Source: Stieleria maiorica (GTDB lineage Bacteria > Planctomycetota > Planctomycetia > Pirellulales > Pirellulaceae). Taken from it: DNA of 64,000 nt. How positions within the stretch are numbered: position 1 is the stretch's first letter; the number at the start of each line of letters is the position of its first letter. The DNA is taken from assembly GCF_008035925.1 (NCBI RefSeq), contig NZ_CP036264.1, forward strand, positions 6,233,641 through 6,297,640. The letters are read 5' to 3'. Below are positions 28,524-37,789 of this stretch, piece after piece. The translations under genes and the position numbers were made by a program. Below the pieces are notes generated by a model. The model did not search any database. It had not been told where the DNA came from and saw only the letters and a program-made list of their open reading frames with translations.

Positions 28524-28973
28524 TCAAAAAACCCGAATCACTTCCACGACGAAATGAAGCGTGGCGTTGCGCGGGATGGTGGGGGCACGTCCATCCTCGC
28601 CGTATCCCAAGTCAGGCGGGATTTCCAATTCGATCATTCCCCCTTCACCGACCAACTGCAATCCTTCCGTGAATCCGGGCACGACTTCTTGGAGCGAAAA
28701 AATTGCCGGCTCGCCTCGGGAGTAAGAGCTGTCAAAGACCGTTCCGTCATCCAGTGTTCCGATGTAGTGCAGACGAACGTGGCCGGAAGGTTTCGCCTGC
28801 TTGCCATCCGACTTGCGCAGCACGCGGTACTTGAGCCCGGATTTCGTCTCCGTGAACTCTGTCGGCGCATCCGCGTCTGCAGGCCCCGGCCCGGGCATCA
28901 GTCCGGAACATCCGATCGCCAAACAGAGCGTCAAGGAGAGTGAGCCGAGCAGAGATGTCCGAACGAGATGCAT
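28524..28973 (-). CDS. FKBP-type peptidyl-prolyl isomerase, lipoprotein
   Basis: The frame opens at 29075, but the ATG at 28973 precedes a lipoprotein signal (MHLVRTSLLGSLSLTLCLAIGC), giving 149 residues. One FKBP domain follows: SGLKYRVLR, VRLHYIGTLDDGTVFDSSY, VVPGFTEGLQLVGEGG, IPPDLGYGEDG and ATLHFVVEVI, with most active-site aromatic positions retained. It catalyses cis-trans isomerisation of X-Pro bonds during folding of exported proteins and would be anchored facing the periplasm. It is followed on the same strand by the 1099-residue secreted protein, 181 bases away. Confidence 0.92.
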   Translation of the reverse strand: MHLVRTSLLGSLSLTLCLAIGCSGLMPGPGPADADAPTEFTETKSGLKYRVLRKSDGKQAKPSGHVRLHYIGTLDDGTVFDSSYSRGEPAIFSLQEVVPGFTEGLQLVGEGGMIELEIPPDLGYGEDGRAPTIPRNATLHFVVEVIRVF

Positions 28974-29216
28974 GGCGCGCGGTCCTGGCGAGGGGGGCAA
29001 AAACGAGGGAAAAGCGATCGAATAAGCACGGGTTTTGGAACGGGCAAAGCATAGATCCACCAGAATCCTTTTCACAAGCCCATGCCGTGACGACCGATTG
29101 CGGCGCGATGCGGACTGAATCGGCGCCTCGGCAGGCTGGATTTTACTCCTCCCACCGGAGCACTAGCTATCATGGTGGGAGAGCCACCGTGTGTCCCACG
29201 AGCCGAAGGTGTTCCT

Positions 29217-30977
29217 ATGCGTTCCTCGACCTTGGAGAATCGTCTGGGAGGACTGTGCATCCTGATCGTCACGATCGCGGCCGTCTGGCCGATCGGCCAG
29301 GCAAGCGGCCAGGTCAACCGTCGGGCCGAGCAACGATCCGGCGATCCCGATCGGATTCGCCCGGTGCAGCTCCGCGAGGACGACGCCAAGCAACGATTCG
29401 TCGACCGGCTGGTTCCCGGCACGCACGTCAAAGTCTTCATCCCCAGTCTGCCCTACATCTATATCTCCCACGCCATCAACGGCGCGATGATCAAGCCCAG
29501 CGACAACGCGCGGGGGTGGGAATACGACATGGCGACGTCGCACACCCAGATCGACGACACCACCTACGAATTCAAGCTCCGCCAAGGCGTGCAATTCCAG
29601 GACGGGACGCCGTTTGATGCCGATGCGGTGGTGAGGAACATGGAGGCGTTCAAGAAAGCCCCCACGCTGTACAGCAAGATCGACAAGGTCTTTGATCGTT
29701 GCGAAAAAGTCGATCCCTTTACGGTCCGTTTCTTTCTGACCGAAAAGTATGGCTGCTTCATGAACGATCTGATTTGGATGCAGTTCTACAGCGAAGAGTA
29801 CTTGAAGATCAACGGCTGGAACGGCAAAGCGACCTGCCCCAACCTTTCGGCGCCCGGACCGTACGGCTTGGGACCCTATCTCTTGACCGAAGGCTACGTC
29901 GAAGGCGATCGACAAACCCCCAAGGCCGTGCTGAAAGCCAACCCGAACTATTGGGACCAGCGTTATCCCAAAGTCGAAACGATCACCGTCTTCACGGAAC
30001 TGGACAGCCGGGATGCCAAGGACATGGTCCTGGAAACCGAGGGCGAATTGGACATCGCCTTCATCCCTCCTGAATACAAAGTCGACACGATCTTGTCGCC
30101 TTACGCAAAACTCGTCACCTCACCGACGACCAACAACATCGCGATTCACATGAATCTGATCAACGGGAACCCGAAATTGTTGGACGTCCAGGTGCGACGG
30201 GCGCTAAACGAAGCCTTGCATCAACGCAACCTCTGGCACTTTGTTTTTGACCGCGAAGCCACGCTGTCTCCGACCCAGGCGTCGCCCTTCTTCCCCGGCA
30301 TGAGAAAGGTTGCCCAACTGCTGAAACCCTATTCTGAATTGCAGGATCCCTACCAGCCGGCCAAGCGGGCACAGCTGAAGAACATCTTGGAAGGGCTTCG
30401 GCTGAAAGTTCTGACGCAAAACCGTTACATGGACTTGTGGCGTGGCATCGAAACCCAACTCGGTTATGTCGGCGTTCGCTTGGACATCGAGGAGGTGAAG
30501 AGCGAAAAGGAAATCTTTGATCCGTTGCTGACCACCAACCAGGATCAAAATGAAGTCCAGTGGGATCTGCTGATTTGGGGCAATGACGACTGGTTCTTCA
30601 ACCATCCGTTTACCGCGTTCTTGGTCTATCGGACGCACAACGTTTGGAGCACGATTTTCCCGGATCCCGTGTTGGACGGTTACATCGAAGCGATGTTCCA
30701 GGCCAGCGTCGAAGATCCCCAGTTTGACGAGATCACGTTTCGAATCGTCAAACACGTCTATGACCAAGCCTACATGTTGTTTGTGCCGACGCCGAACAAC
30801 GTCTTTGCCGTCAACAAAGAGGTCGGGTTCAAACCGTACCGCATGGCCTGTTATCCGCTTTGGAAAATCCAGGTGACGGACCAACATTGGTCGGTGCGAC
30901 GCGGTTCCTACCCGCAAACCAGAAAAGCACCCATGAAGGTGACCCGCATTCAATTCGATGCCGGAGAGAGTCCATGA
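29217..30977 (+). CDS. Periplasmic peptide-type binding protein (SBP family 5)
   Basis: ATG at 29217 (after GAAGGTG) is preferred over the ATG at 29172 because the signal peptide (about 10-32) then has normal length. The protein has 586 residues. It matches solute-binding protein family 5 (DppA/OppA/nickel-type): [59 protein letters not shown] and [12 protein letters not shown]. No lipobox is seen. No ABC permease or ATPase gene is adjacent. Instead its stop overlaps the start of a chemoreceptor gene (ATGA), implying that the bound ligand is presented to that receptor (inference). Confidence 0.85.
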   Translation: MRSSTLENRLGGLCILIVTIAAVWPIGQASGQVNRRAEQRSGDPDRIRPVQLREDDAKQRFVDRLVPGTHVKVFIPSLPYIYISHAINGAMIKPSDNARGWEYDMATSHTQIDDTTYEFKLRQGVQFQDGTPFDADAVVRNMEAFKKAPTLYSKIDKVFDRCEKVDPFTVRFFLTEKYGCFMNDLIWMQFYSEEYLKINGWNGKATCPNLSAPGPYGLGPYLLTEGYVEGDRQTPKAVLKANPNYWDQRYPKVETITVFTELDSRDAKDMVLETEGELDIAFIPPEYKVDTILSPYAKLVTSPTTNNIAIHMNLINGNPKLLDVQVRRALNEALHQRNLWHFVFDREATLSPTQASPFFPGMRKVAQLLKPYSELQDPYQPAKRAQLKNILEGLRLKVLTQNRYMDLWRGIETQLGYVGVRLDIEEVKSEKEIFDPLLTTNQDQNEVQWDLLIWGNDDWFFNHPFTAFLVYRTHNVWSTIFPDPVLDGYIEAMFQASVEDPQFDEITFRIVKHVYDQAYMLFVPTPNNVFAVNKEVGFKPYRMACYPLWKIQVTDQHWSVRRGSYPQTRKAPMKVTRIQFDAGESP

Positions 30978-33040
30978 AAAATCGAGGCGTACTGGGCAAA
31001 CTCTTGCTGCTGGTGGGGATCTCCGTGATCGCCTTCTGTGCCGTGGGGATCTTCGGAATCGTGACCAGCAAGCAAATTCACGGTGCGGTCGATCGCGTCC
31101 GATTGACGGCCGAGCAATTTCAAAAGGCGGCGCTCAACATCACCGACCCCCTCAGTGAACTCCGGCAATTGACACTGACGATGGTGATGGCGCCCAACCG
31201 CGAACTCCAAGAGCAACTCAACGAGGAACAGCGATTGCTGACCAACCAGCTGGATCAAACGTTTGCTCGCTGGGACCTGTCGACCAACAGCCAACGCGAA
31301 CGAGAGGCGTTTCAAGACTTGCGTGCCAGTTGGGAGGATTACCGCATGCTCAAAGATGCCACGGTGGGCAAGGTCCTGGGCGGATATCGGGAGGAAGCCT
31401 TTATCAACGCGATCCGGGCCGAAAGCGATCAGTTTCAAGTGGTCAACAACCAGGTGCAACAATGGCAACAGGCGATCATCGCTGATGCCGATGCGGTCAA
31501 TCGCGCGGCCGGCCAACTCGCCGACAACGCATTCCTGGTGTTCACGCTGACCATTGTGATTGCAACGCTGCTGATCGGCGGATTCGGATTCATCACCACC
31601 CGCATGATCGTCGGTCCGATCGAATCACTCAAAAATACGGCGTCCAAAATTGCCGCCCACGCCTCCAGCGCCACCATCGGCGAGGCACTCGATGAACGCA
31701 TCGAAGTCCATTCCAAGGACGAATTGGGCGCGTTGGCTCTGGCGTTTAACACCATGGTCGGCAACATGCACGCAGCGATGGAAAAGCTGGATGTCGCCGA
31801 GAAACGCACGCAAGCGATCCTCAACTCGACCGCAGACGGGATCTTGACGATCGATGCCGATGGCAGGATCCAATCCCTGAACGCTGCTTGCGAATCACTG
31901 CTGAAATACCGAGCATCCGAATTGCGTGGGCAGAGCGTCAAAGCGATCATCCCAAATTTTGAATTGCGCGGCCGCGGCACGCAATCAGCTGGCGTCGGTG
32001 CAACACGATCGGATCGCTCCGGACATGAAAGCGAAGCCCACGGGTTGGATAAACAGGGCCGACACGTCCCGATCGCGTTACGCGTGACACAGATGGAGTT
32101 TTCCGGAGAAAAGATTTTCATTGCGACCCTGCAAGACATAGCGCGGCGCAAGCAGGACGAACAGGAACGCGCTCGCCTGTTCGAAGCCATCCGGGAAACC
32201 GTCAATCACCTCTCCATCGCCAGTTCAGAAATCTCGGCGACGATGAAACAACAATCCACCGGGATCGAAGAACAGGCCAGCGCCGTCACGCAGACCTCCT
32301 CGGCGGTCGAGGAAGCCGCCCGCACGGCCCAGGAGTCGATGCATTTGGCCAACGAGGTCGCCGAGGCGTCGCGACGTGCCGACGAGGTCGGACGCTCGGG
32401 ACGCAAGGCAATTGAGGACACGCGGGTTTCGATGAACAACGTCCGCGAACGTGTCGAATCCACCGCCGACAGTATCCTGATGCTGGCCGAACGTGCCCAG
32501 GCGATCGGCGAGATCATCACGACGGTCAACGAAATCGCCGATCAAACGAATCTGCTGGCGCTCAACGCCGCCATCGAAGCCTCACGCGCCGGCGACGCCG
32601 GCAAAGGGTTCTCGGTCGTCGCCGCGGAGGTCAAATCGCTGGCCCAGCAAGCGCGACAGTCGACCGGCCAAATCCGCGAGATTCTGAGCGAGATTCAGCA
32701 CGCAACCAATCATGCCGTGTTGGCCACCGAACAGGGGACCCAATCGGTCGGCGATGCCAGCGATGTCGTTGTCAAAGCAGAGCAGACGATCGAAGAGTTG
32801 GTCACCATGGTCGGCCAGGCGTCACGCGTCGCCACCCGAATCGTCACCGCCTCCAACCAACAAGCCACCAGCATGGACCAAATCGCCGATTCGATGAATC
32901 AAATCGATCGAACGACCAGGCAAGCCATGGCCGCCACGCACCAAACGGCCCACTCCGCCGGCGACTTGAACCAACTCGGGCAACGCTTGGCTGAATTGTT
33001 GGCCGGAGACGCCCCGGCAAAGCGGTTGGTGCCGGTGTAG
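30974..33040 (+). CDS. Methyl-accepting chemotaxis protein with HAMP and PAS
   Basis: The ATG at 30974 lies in the stop region of the binding-protein gene and follows GGAGAGAG. The protein has 688 residues: membrane helix about 9-32, a periplasmic four-helix-bundle-like part to about 183, membrane helix about 185-207, HAMP (about 208-265), PAS (about 279-390, [19 protein letters not shown]) and a long signalling domain (about 408-675). The receptor tip [19 protein letters not shown] is intact, so it should control a CheA kinase. No C-terminal CheR-binding pentapeptide was seen. No che genes are in the window. The coupled binding protein is the likely ligand carrier. Confidence 0.92.
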   Translation: MKNRGVLGKLLLLVGISVIAFCAVGIFGIVTSKQIHGAVDRVRLTAEQFQKAALNITDPLSELRQLTLTMVMAPNRELQEQLNEEQRLLTNQLDQTFARWDLSTNSQREREAFQDLRASWEDYRMLKDATVGKVLGGYREEAFINAIRAESDQFQVVNNQVQQWQQAIIADADAVNRAAGQLADNAFLVFTLTIVIATLLIGGFGFITTRMIVGPIESLKNTASKIAAHASSATIGEALDERIEVHSKDELGALALAFNTMVGNMHAAMEKLDVAEKRTQAILNSTADGILTIDADGRIQSLNAACESLLKYRASELRGQSVKAIIPNFELRGRGTQSAGVGATRSDRSGHESEAHGLDKQGRHVPIALRVTQMEFSGEKIFIATLQDIARRKQDEQERARLFEAIRETVNHLSIASSEISATMKQQSTGIEEQASAVTQTSSAVEEAARTAQESMHLANEVAEASRRADEVGRSGRKAIEDTRVSMNNVRERVESTADSILMLAERAQAIGEIITTVNEIADQTNLLALNAAIEASRAGDAGKGFSVVAAEVKSLAQQARQSTGQIREILSEIQHATNHAVLATEQGTQSVGDASDVVVKAEQTIEELVTMVGQASRVATRIVTASNQQATSMDQIADSMNQIDRTTRQAMAATHQTAHSAGDLNQLGQRLAELLAGDAPAKRLVPV

Positions 33041-33069
33041 TCGCACCGCGAACGATGATGCGCGTCTGG

Positions 33070-33133
33070 GCGCTCGTGTCCAGGCTTTCGCCGCACATGC
33101 TCACTGCTTCGCAGCGAAGGGGGAGTCGCCTAA
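33070..33133. repeat. Direct repeat, copy 1 (about 63 bases)
   Basis: GCGCTCGTGTCCAGGCTTTC onward, containing the palindrome-like core CTGCTTCGCAG and ending GGAGTCGCCTA. It is repeated at 33297-33358 with only a few changes, and the two copies flank the inverted-repeat element at 33134-33276. This arrangement suggests either a duplicated unit or an insertion between tandem copies. Confidence 0.75.
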
Positions 33134-33276
33134 AGGCCAATACCGCTAAGTTAAGGCCGAGGGAGAAGCCCGGACGCTGGCGCGAACCGGCTGATGTCGG
33201 ACGATGATCAGCCGTTTGGCGCGAGCCTACGGGCCCTCCCCGCAGGAAACAACGCTTAACTTAGCGGTATTGGCCT
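33134..33276. mobile_element. MITE-like element with perfect 22-base terminal inverted repeats
   Basis: The sequence at 33134-33155 (core CCAATACCGCTAAGTTAAG) is the exact reverse complement of 33255-33276. The 143-base interval also has partly complementary interior arms (GGCGCGAACCGGCTGAT against ATCAGCCGTTTGGCGCG), so it could fold into a long imperfect hairpin. CCTAAAGGC occurs at both outer junctions, and part of it may be a short target duplication. There is no open frame for a transposase. It is therefore a non-autonomous element or a large palindromic repeat. Confidence 0.65.
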
Positions 33277-33296
33277 AAAGGCTAGACACCAACGTG

Positions 33297-33360
33297 CGCT
33301 GGTGTTCAGGCTTTCGCCGCACATGCTCGCTGCTTCGCAGCGAGGGGGAGTCGCCTACGG
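33297..33360. repeat. Direct repeat, copy 2 (about 63 bases)
   Basis: The second copy of the unit at 33070-33133, with GCGCTGGTGTTCAGGCTTTC and the same GGAGTCGCCTA end. Its last bases provide the stop codon of the histidine kinase gene on the minus strand. Just before it, ACACCAACGTGCGCTGGTGT can pair with itself. Confidence 0.75.
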
Positions 33361-34914
33361 GACCGACGGCAATGTGAACTGCACGACCAAACCTCCGCCG
33401 GGATGTTTGGTCGCCCAAATGCGGCCCTCGTGTGCTTCCACGATCGTTCGGCTGACCGACAATCCCATCCCCAGCCCGGCCGCTTTGGACGTATAGAACG
33501 CATCAAATAGCTTTTCTTGGGCATCCCCCGACACTCCGATCCCCGTGTCTTCCACCGTCACCTGAACCATCGATCCCGCCGACGAGGTTCTAACCGTGAT
33601 CGAGCGAACCTCACGATCTGCGACCGCTTCCAACGCGTTGCGCACCAGATTGACGAGCACCTGTTCCAGTTGCACCCGATCGGCATGAACGACGACAGGC
33701 GACGAAGACAATTCAAACCGGATCGACGCGTCGGTGCTGTGGGCGAGCGGGGCCAAAATTGCGACCGCATCGCGGACGACCCGATTCATGTCCAGCGATG
33801 ACCGCACGCCATCCGTTTTGCCGACAAACGCTCTCAATCGCTTGATGATCTCACCGGCGTGAACCGCTTGTTGAGCAATCAATCGATTCATTTCCTGCAG
33901 ACTTTCCCCCAACTCACCGTCCAGCATCTCGAGTTTCTTTTCGGCCACCGCTGCAAAATTGGCGATCGAATACAGCGGTTGATTGATCTCGTGCGCGATC
34001 CCGGCGACCAATTCTCCCATCGTCGAAAGCCGAGAGATGTGAGCAAGCTGGGATTCTTTTTCTCTCAGCTGAATCTCCGCCTGTTTGCGTTTGGTGACAT
34101 CGCTCATGAAGCAGTAATGGCCGTCGTGCGTGCCGCATTCATCGTACGATTTGACCAACAGCAGTTGCTTGAAGAAAACGGATCCGTCCTTTCGCAGGGC
34201 GCGGCATTCGAGTGTTGCACGCCCTTCGCGCAACATCGCTTCGTATCCTTCGCGCGCGAGCGGCACGCTGTCCTCCGGGACGGTCACGGTCCAGGACTGG
34301 CCGATCAGCTCGTCGGTCTGGTACCCCAGCATCTGGGCGTACTGCGGTTTGACCATGATGAAACGCCCTTGGCGATCGAGTCGCGAGATGCCTTGCATCG
34401 CATTTTCGATCGCCAGATTCAGTTGATCCAGCTCCTCGCGGGCCCGTTTCTGATCGGTGATGTCGATGTCGATTCCGATGAATCCCGTCGGGGTGCCGGA
34501 TTCGTCGGTGACCAACGAGATGATGGTCGATGCCCAGAACGTCGTTCCGTCTTTTCGTCGCTGCTGGTAGACGCCCTTCCACGATCCCGTTTCGAACACC
34601 TGACGCATTCGTTCGCGTTCGACGTGCTCCTCGTCGGGTTGGACGATGATGGTGACGGATTTGCCGATCACCTCGTCGGCCGTGTATCCGTACAACTGTT
34701 CGGCCCCACGGCCCCAGTACGTCACCTCGCCATCCAAGTTGGTGCCGATCAGAGACTCCTGAACGCTGTCCAGCAATTGCGATTGGTAGTGTGCGTCGGT
34801 GCCCGATCGCGACCGCTGTGTTTGAGCGGTTTCCGTCGCCGCCGACCGCGGTCGCGGTAATTCGATTTCGTTGACTCGTTCGTTCATCGGCATGTTTCGA
34901 CTGGGGATCGCCAC
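33355..34914 (-). CDS. Cytoplasmic PAS-PAS sensor histidine kinase
   Basis: The protein has 519 residues from ATG 34914; ATG at 34887 (MNERVNEIEL) is an equally good start. There is no membrane helix. Two PAS domains (about 45-165 and 170-285) each end in a PAC-like segment (GFIGIDIDITDQKRA, HYCFMSDVTKRKQA). Then comes a HisKA domain with AHEINQPL (phospho-acceptor His about 308) and a HATPase with N-box NLVRNALEAV, G1 DTGIGVS and G2 GLGMGLSVSRTI. This is the FixL/NtrB-like layout. No response regulator gene is adjacent. It is convergent with the chemoreceptor gene and may sense redox, oxygen or a small ligand through the PAS domains. Confidence 0.9.
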   Translation of the reverse strand: MAIPSRNMPMNERVNEIELPRPRSAATETAQTQRSRSGTDAHYQSQLLDSVQESLIGTNLDGEVTYWGRGAEQLYGYTADEVIGKSVTIIVQPDEEHVERERMRQVFETGSWKGVYQQRRKDGTTFWASTIISLVTDESGTPTGFIGIDIDITDQKRAREELDQLNLAIENAMQGISRLDRQGRFIMVKPQYAQMLGYQTDELIGQSWTVTVPEDSVPLAREGYEAMLREGRATLECRALRKDGSVFFKQLLLVKSYDECGTHDGHYCFMSDVTKRKQAEIQLREKESQLAHISRLSTMGELVAGIAHEINQPLYSIANFAAVAEKKLEMLDGELGESLQEMNRLIAQQAVHAGEIIKRLRAFVGKTDGVRSSLDMNRVVRDAVAILAPLAHSTDASIRFELSSSPVVVHADRVQLEQVLVNLVRNALEAVADREVRSITVRTSSAGSMVQVTVEDTGIGVSGDAQEKLFDAFYTSKAAGLGMGLSVSRTIVEAHEGRIWATKHPGGGLVVQFTLPSVP

Positions 34915-34948
34915 GCTTCACTGCACACACGCTGTCGGCAGGGGGGAT

Positions 34949-36811
34949 TCAATCACGGTCCCCCATCGAGCGGAGTAACGCATCCAGGTCCAGGCGAACG
35001 TAGGGCCGTTCCGCGGCGGGATGTCGGTGGTCAGCATTGGCGACGTACATGACTTGATCGGCGGGCACGAACAACACGTTGTGCAGATTGGATTGCATCG
35101 CGACAGGCCGGCTCATCAGCCATTTGCCCACCTCGGCATCGATCTGGCCGTGTTTCTGGTGAACCCGCTCACGCAAGGTTTTCAATCGATCTCCCGCTGA
35201 CAGCACGATGGCATCATCGATACCGTCGCCCAATCGCGGATCGGCCTGGCCCGGCTGAATAAACTCGATCGAATCGGGATCGGCGGCGACGCCCACCGCA
35301 CGATTCGTTTTTCCGTCGGCAAACACATAGTAATACTCGCATGTTCGCGGGCTTTCGCGCCACAACGTCATCACTTCATCGAGCGTGCGGCACTCTTCGA
35401 GCGCCCGTCGCATCAACGTCGCCATCGGCACGCCGTCCCACTTTCCTTCGCCGCCACCGCCCATTTCACCCAGCGAGATCGCTTCGGCATTCATACCGCT
35501 GACGCTGCCGATGAATCCGGCGTATCCGACGTTGGCAAAGGGGATCTGACCGTCGGCGGCAACGATGAAGGTGGTCGCCGCGTCTTGCAGACCGATCGTG
35601 GTCATGTAATCCAAGACGCGGCCGTGGTACAGCTTTCCGTCGCCGGTCGCATCACCGAAGACCGCAAAGCCGCTGCAATGAAACAACTCGGGAAAGACGT
35701 TCAATGAATCCACCAAGTCTTCATCCAGCCCCAGCGCACGAGCCATCGCGCGGGTTTCGATCCGATGGCGCTGCGGGATGTGCGGCGACAAACGTGCAAA
35801 CGCCGCGTCTAAATCGTGACGAAACCATCGGCCGGTGCGGATCGTTTGGACCGTGCCGAAGGTGTGTAGTACCGAATCGATACACGCCTGAGCCGGATCA
35901 GCCAACAACTCGCCGTGGGCGCGTCCGATTTCCGCGGGCGAACCGGAGAGCAACACGACACGATGTCCGTCGATCCATTGCAGTCGCCCATGATCGGTTT
36001 GCCGCTCTGCTTGACTGGGGCTGGTCAGCACCTTGGACGGCGCCAAGATTTCCAGGGCCCGCCGGACTCCGCGAACCAACGTGCGTTCCAACTCTTCTCG
36101 CGGGACTTTCGATTGCGTCAAGCCCGGCCAGTCGTCCAGCCCAGGCGGAGTCGCGCTGGGGGCGGAAATCGCAAGCGTGACGACCGCGTCGTCGGTTCGG
36201 ACGACCAACGAACCATCGGCTTCAAAGGCGAACGTCGCCGAACCATCCAGACGCCCACGCCGCGACTGGGCGTCGTACGTCATGCCGGCGAGTGATTTCA
36301 GTGCCGCGGTGACGGCAGATGCATCGGGGTAGGCCAGCAGGGGCAGGTACGTCGAGACGGTCGTTCGCGTTGACACCAATCGCTGTGTCAAACCGCCCGG
36401 AGCAAGCGAATCCGCCGCAGAAGCCTGCCCGCGGCCGACGAAAACCACGTTGTGCTTGGGAAGCGCCAATGCCGTCCCGTCCTCGCGGCGACGAATCCGC
36501 GCCTCGTAGTCACGATGTTCCAGATCAAGGTCAAATGAATCCATGCCCTGCCGTGCCAGCCGAATCCGGATCGTCTGCCTGTTTCCATCAATCGGAACCT
36601 CCGCACGACACCGAATTTCGAAGTCCTGCTGCTGGCCCGATAGCAGTCGCAAGTAAGGCTGTAACCGCTCCGTCAGTGGATCGGTCGTCGTCGCGACATC
36701 AGCACCCAGCACGGGGCTTGATAACAGCACCAGCGCAAACAGAATCGCCGAGGGCACGCGGCGCAACCGAGCTCGCCCGGTTGGACAAACATCACTGAAT
36801 CTCTGTAACAC
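34949..36811 (-). CDS. Secreted C45-like Ntn hydrolase (acyltransferase/amidase family)
   Basis: The protein has 620 residues, with a signal peptide (about 15-37, ILFALVLLSSPVLGA). The first 260 residues form a beta-rich domain of unknown type. From about 275 the protein matches the peptidase C45 / acyl-CoA:6-aminopenicillanate acyltransferase-like group: GSPAEIGRAHGELL, then FHCSGFAVFGDATGDGK with the probable nucleophile Cys 379, YHGRVLDYM, YAGFIGSVSGMNAEAISLGEMG and RTCEYYYVFADGKTNRAVG. Family members autocleave before the Cys and hydrolyse or transfer amides. The large N-terminal domain is unusual. The substrate is unknown. Confidence 0.75.
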   Translation of the reverse strand: MLQRFSDVCPTGRARLRRVPSAILFALVLLSSPVLGADVATTTDPLTERLQPYLRLLSGQQQDFEIRCRAEVPIDGNRQTIRIRLARQGMDSFDLDLEHRDYEARIRRREDGTALALPKHNVVFVGRGQASAADSLAPGGLTQRLVSTRTTVSTYLPLLAYPDASAVTAALKSLAGMTYDAQSRRGRLDGSATFAFEADGSLVVRTDDAVVTLAISAPSATPPGLDDWPGLTQSKVPREELERTLVRGVRRALEILAPSKVLTSPSQAERQTDHGRLQWIDGHRVVLLSGSPAEIGRAHGELLADPAQACIDSVLHTFGTVQTIRTGRWFRHDLDAAFARLSPHIPQRHRIETRAMARALGLDEDLVDSLNVFPELFHCSGFAVFGDATGDGKLYHGRVLDYMTTIGLQDAATTFIVAADGQIPFANVGYAGFIGSVSGMNAEAISLGEMGGGGEGKWDGVPMATLMRRALEECRTLDEVMTLWRESPRTCEYYYVFADGKTNRAVGVAADPDSIEFIQPGQADPRLGDGIDDAIVLSAGDRLKTLRERVHQKHGQIDAEVGKWLMSRPVAMQSNLHNVLFVPADQVMYVANADHRHPAAERPYVRLDLDALLRSMGDRD

Positions 36812-36996
36812 GATCGCGCTCCTGAATGATCGGATCCATCTCTATCGGAGAACGCGATTGTACACTCTGGCGGCTCGCCGGGGACTTTGACGTAGCGATG
36901 CGCGATGCCGGCGTGGAAAACGTCGGGGAACCAACTGCTGGCGCAGGCAGCGACATTCACACCGCGATCCACGATCATTCGAGAATCAAGCGCCTG

Positions 36997-37461
36997 TCAG
37001 CCCATGTATTTGGCGATAAACGCCGGTTCGCCCATACGATCGAGCAGATCCAATTGCAGTTCCAGCCAGCTCATGTGCCCCTCTTCATCCAAGGCGATCT
37101 TTTCGAACAGTTGGCGGGTCCCGATGTCGCGATCCTCGGTCGCGCGAAACGACGCCGACGTGTAGAACTCGATCGCTTCCTTTTCGTCGGCGAGATCCAT
37201 TTCGAACATCTCGTTCAAAGAACCGGCTCGAACGGGCAGTTTGGCAAGCTCCAACCGCGGCTCGCCGTTAAGAAACAGGATCCGCTCGAGGAACTCCTGC
37301 GAATGCCCGAGTTCCTCCTGCATCTCTTCACGCATCTTCGTCGCCAACAGACCCATGCCCCAGTCGTCCAGCACGCAGGCGTGCAGCTGGTATTGGTGCA
37401 CGGCGGTGAGTTCCATCGACAGTGCTTTTTGCAGATTCTCGATTGTCTGTGTTGTTGTCAT
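36997..37461 (-). CDS. bfr: Bacterioferritin-like iron storage protein
   Basis: The protein has 154 residues, normal for bacterioferritin, starting after GGAGAACAAAAC. Ferroxidase residues are in place: MELTAVHQY (Glu near 17), EEMQEELGH (Glu and His near 50-54), DLADEKEAIEFY (Glu near 94) and DEEGH (Glu 127, His 130). ERILFLNGEP and LDRMG are typical. By alignment with the E. coli protein, the heme-ligand methionine (Met52) is Leu here, so this subunit probably does not bind heme. The gene is divergent from a P-type ATPase. It oxidises and stores iron in a 24-subunit shell. Confidence 0.88.
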   Translation of the reverse strand: MTTTQTIENLQKALSMELTAVHQYQLHACVLDDWGMGLLATKMREEMQEELGHSQEFLERILFLNGEPRLELAKLPVRAGSLNEMFEMDLADEKEAIEFYTSASFRATEDRDIGTRQLFEKIALDEEGHMSWLELQLDLLDRMGEPAFIAKYMG

Positions 37462-37789
37462 GTTTTGTTCTCCGATTCAAGACAGTCATTTTCAGATTGC
37501 TTTTTCGATCAATGCCCCGCCGCGCTGCCGACCGACGCCGGTCAATGCCAACGCAACTCCGGCGGTGTATCCCGTGGTTCAACGTTTCCCGTGCATATCC
37601 GCTCAGCGGAGGCCTGCTATCCCGCCGGACGCAGCCGGGGTGTGCGACAGGGCACAGTGGCGCCGGAGTCGCCCGTTTCAATTTGTGGCAATCCGCAGGC
37701 AGCCACTCGCTTAAACTGGTGCTGAATCAGCAGAGGCGTTCGATTGGAAAACGGGACGTTCGCATCAGGAATTTGGCTGGCCAGCAACC
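37462..37789. other. Divergent intergenic region without gene
   Basis: These 328 bases lie between the bacterioferritin gene (minus) and the P-type ATPase (plus). They must hold both promoters. No convincing -35/-10 pair, Fur box, hairpin or repeat could be picked out by eye. Confidence 0.4.

Noticed and set aside
33070..33360. CRISPR-like array
   Set aside because: There are only two long repeats with an inverted-repeat element between them; no regular spacers and no cas genes.
33859..34860. 333-residue plus-strand open frame
   Set aside because: It is antisense to the histidine kinase, whose motifs are complete; no support for a second gene.
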